From Candidatus Fermentibacterota bacterium (GTDB taxonomy: Bacteria; Fermentibacterota; Fermentibacteria; Fermentibacterales; Fermentibacteraceae), in NCBI GenBank assembly GCA_022703195.1, contig JAKLEF010000133.1, forward strand, positions 1-5,803: a stretch of 5,803 bases of DNA, read 5' to 3'. The position numbers and the translations under genes are program-made. Below, piece after piece: positions 5,031 through 5,803 of this stretch. The notes under the pieces were generated by a model that was not told the DNA's origin, ran no database searches, and saw nothing but the letters and a program-made list of their open reading frames with translations. Position 1 is the first letter of the stretch. Each line of letters starts with the position of its first letter.

Positions 5031-5803
5031 ACCCGCTCGCGCTCGCTCTCGCCATGGTTCTCTCCGACAGCACGGCCGACTCCACGGCCACCACTCTCGA
5101 GATCATCGCCTACTCCGCAGACTCCATCTGCTTCCGCCCGTCCACGGGGGATCTCGTCCTCGTGGGCGCATCCCGCGTCGACTACAGGGACATGAACCTG
5201 GAGGCCGACACGGTGCGCTACAGGTCTGGGCTCGACCTCATAGAGGCATCGGGGGCGCCTGAGCTGTTCGACGCCGGAGAGTCCATCAGGGGCAGCAGGA
5301 TGTTCTACGACATGACCGCGCGGCGCGGGATGATAGAGGAGGCTGATTCCCGATACGAGTTCGGCTTCTATTCGGGCTCCTCGATCATCCAGGTCGGCAG
5401 GCGCGAGTTCAACATCACCGACGCCAGGTTCACCACCTGCGACGCCGACACCTCCGACTACTACTTCAGATCCCCCGCCATGAAGGTCTTCCAGAACGAG
5501 AGGGCCATAGCCCGCCCCATCTACCTCTACGTGGCCGACACGCCGGTCTTCTACTTCCCGTACATGGTCTTCCCCATCAGGACGGGGAGGCAGTCGGGCT
5601 TCACCATACCCAGGTTCGGCCAGACCTCGCGCGACGGGCGATTCCTGAGGGGGCTCGGATACTACTTCGCCCTGTCGGACTACACCGACCTGCTCTTCCA
5701 GGGCGACATCCTCGACAGGTCGAGGTTCTCTCTCTCCGCGAGGGAGAGGCACCGTCTCAGATACGTGCACGAGGGTTCGGTGGAGATGGAATGGCGGCGA
5801 GAG
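5027..5803 (+). CDS. lptD: LPS-assembly protein LptD (OstA), N-terminal part, cut by the window edge
   Basis: The open frame runs to the right edge and gives 259 residues; LptD proteins are usually about 700-850 long. Residues about 45-130 have the OstA/LptA-like jellyroll pattern (NLEADTVRYRSG at 57-68, then GSRMFYDMTARRGMIEEADS). Residues about 134-200 carry LptD signatures leading into the barrel: FTTCDADTSDYYFRS, PIYLYVADTPVFYFPYMVFP (164-183), RTGRQSGFTIPRFGQT (185-200), then GLGYYFALSDYTDLLFQGDI, the first beta strands. LptD forms the outer-membrane translocon that, with LptE, inserts LPS in the outer leaflet. TTG at 5027 is the likely start: it overlaps the kinase stop (TTGA) and yields a short hydrophobic leader (NPLALALAMVL), though without the usual positive charges. 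The alternative ATG at 5054 would remove the leader. No clear Shine-Dalgarno is seen, so coupling to the kinase gene is likely. Cys35 and Cys138 are the only visible cysteines. Family call firm, start uncertain. Confidence 0.92.
   Translation, partial: MNPLALALAMVLSDSTADSTATTLEIIAYSADSICFRPSTGDLVLVGASRVDYRDMNLEADTVRYRSGLDLIEASGAPELFDAGESIRGSRMFYDMTARRGMIEEADSRYEFGFYSGSSIIQVGRREFNITDARFTTCDADTSDYYFRSPAMKVFQNERAIARPIYLYVADTPVFYFPYMVFPIRTGRQSGFTIPRFGQTSRDGRFLRGLGYYFALSDYTDLLFQGDILDRSRFSLSARERHRLRYVHEGSVEMEWRRE

Noticed and set aside
4865..5770. Long open frame of 301 codons on the - strand opposite lptD
   Set aside because: It lies opposite the convincing LptD and kinase frames and reads as Gly/Val/Arg/Glu-rich sequence with no recognisable motif. 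Long antisense frames are expected in high-GC DNA.
1..5803. Mobile element, CRISPR array, tRNA or rRNA
   Set aside because: No transposase or integrase motifs, no regularly spaced repeats and no cloverleaf or rRNA-like sequence were found on reading through.

Overview
This window is a dense, GC-rich stretch of bacterial chromosome. Every gene I can support lies on the + strand, and most of them deal with the cell envelope. The presence of an LptD homologue (the LPS exporter of the outer membrane), two predicted lipoproteins and a SurA-type chaperone points to a diderm bacterium that makes LPS or a related glycolipid. Arginine is coded by AGG unusually often (15 of the 30 arginine codons in the visible lptD), and third positions are strongly G/C. 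Together with the divergent protein sequences this suggests an uncultured or poorly sampled lineage, perhaps near the FCB group (Fermentibacterota-like). That placement is a low-confidence inference from style, not from a search.

Layout, left to right. (1) 2-823: C-terminal 273 residues of an unrecognised protein whose start lies outside the window; its first part resembles the globular end of a pseudopilin-like protein. (2) 824-896: a short gap with a GC-rich imperfect hairpin (848-874). (3) 897-1142: a small gene for an RNA polymerase omega-like subunit (rpoZ). (4) 1139-2356: a lipoprotein with SurA-like N-terminal, parvulin and C-terminal TPR regions, overlapping rpoZ by 4 bp (ATGA). (5) 2357-2473: gap with a clear Rho-independent terminator (2382-2410) and perhaps a weak promoter. 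(6) 2474-4147: a lipoprotein combining TPR repeats with a periplasmic-binding-protein type I domain, an LpoA-like architecture. (7) 4137-5030: a complete ROK-family sugar kinase starting with GTG and overlapping the previous gene by 11 bp. (8) 5027-5803: the N-terminal 259 residues of LptD, most likely starting at TTG and overlapping the kinase by 4 bp; it runs off the right edge.

The terminator splits the window into two transcription units: [unknown gene -] rpoZ - SurA-like protein, and TPR/PBP lipoprotein - ROK kinase - lptD. The second is tightly coupled by overlaps, and neither the kinase nor lptD has a strong Shine-Dalgarno, so translational coupling is likely. Functionally, a periplasmic folding factor, a possible cell-wall synthase activator and the LPS translocon sit together, with a sugar kinase that could feed envelope sugar pools. 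No mobile elements, CRISPR arrays, tRNA or rRNA genes were seen. I see no wholly new system; the best leads are a parvulin domain that appears to lack both catalytic histidines, the LpoA-like protein co-encoded with lptD, and a possible repeated module in the first gene.
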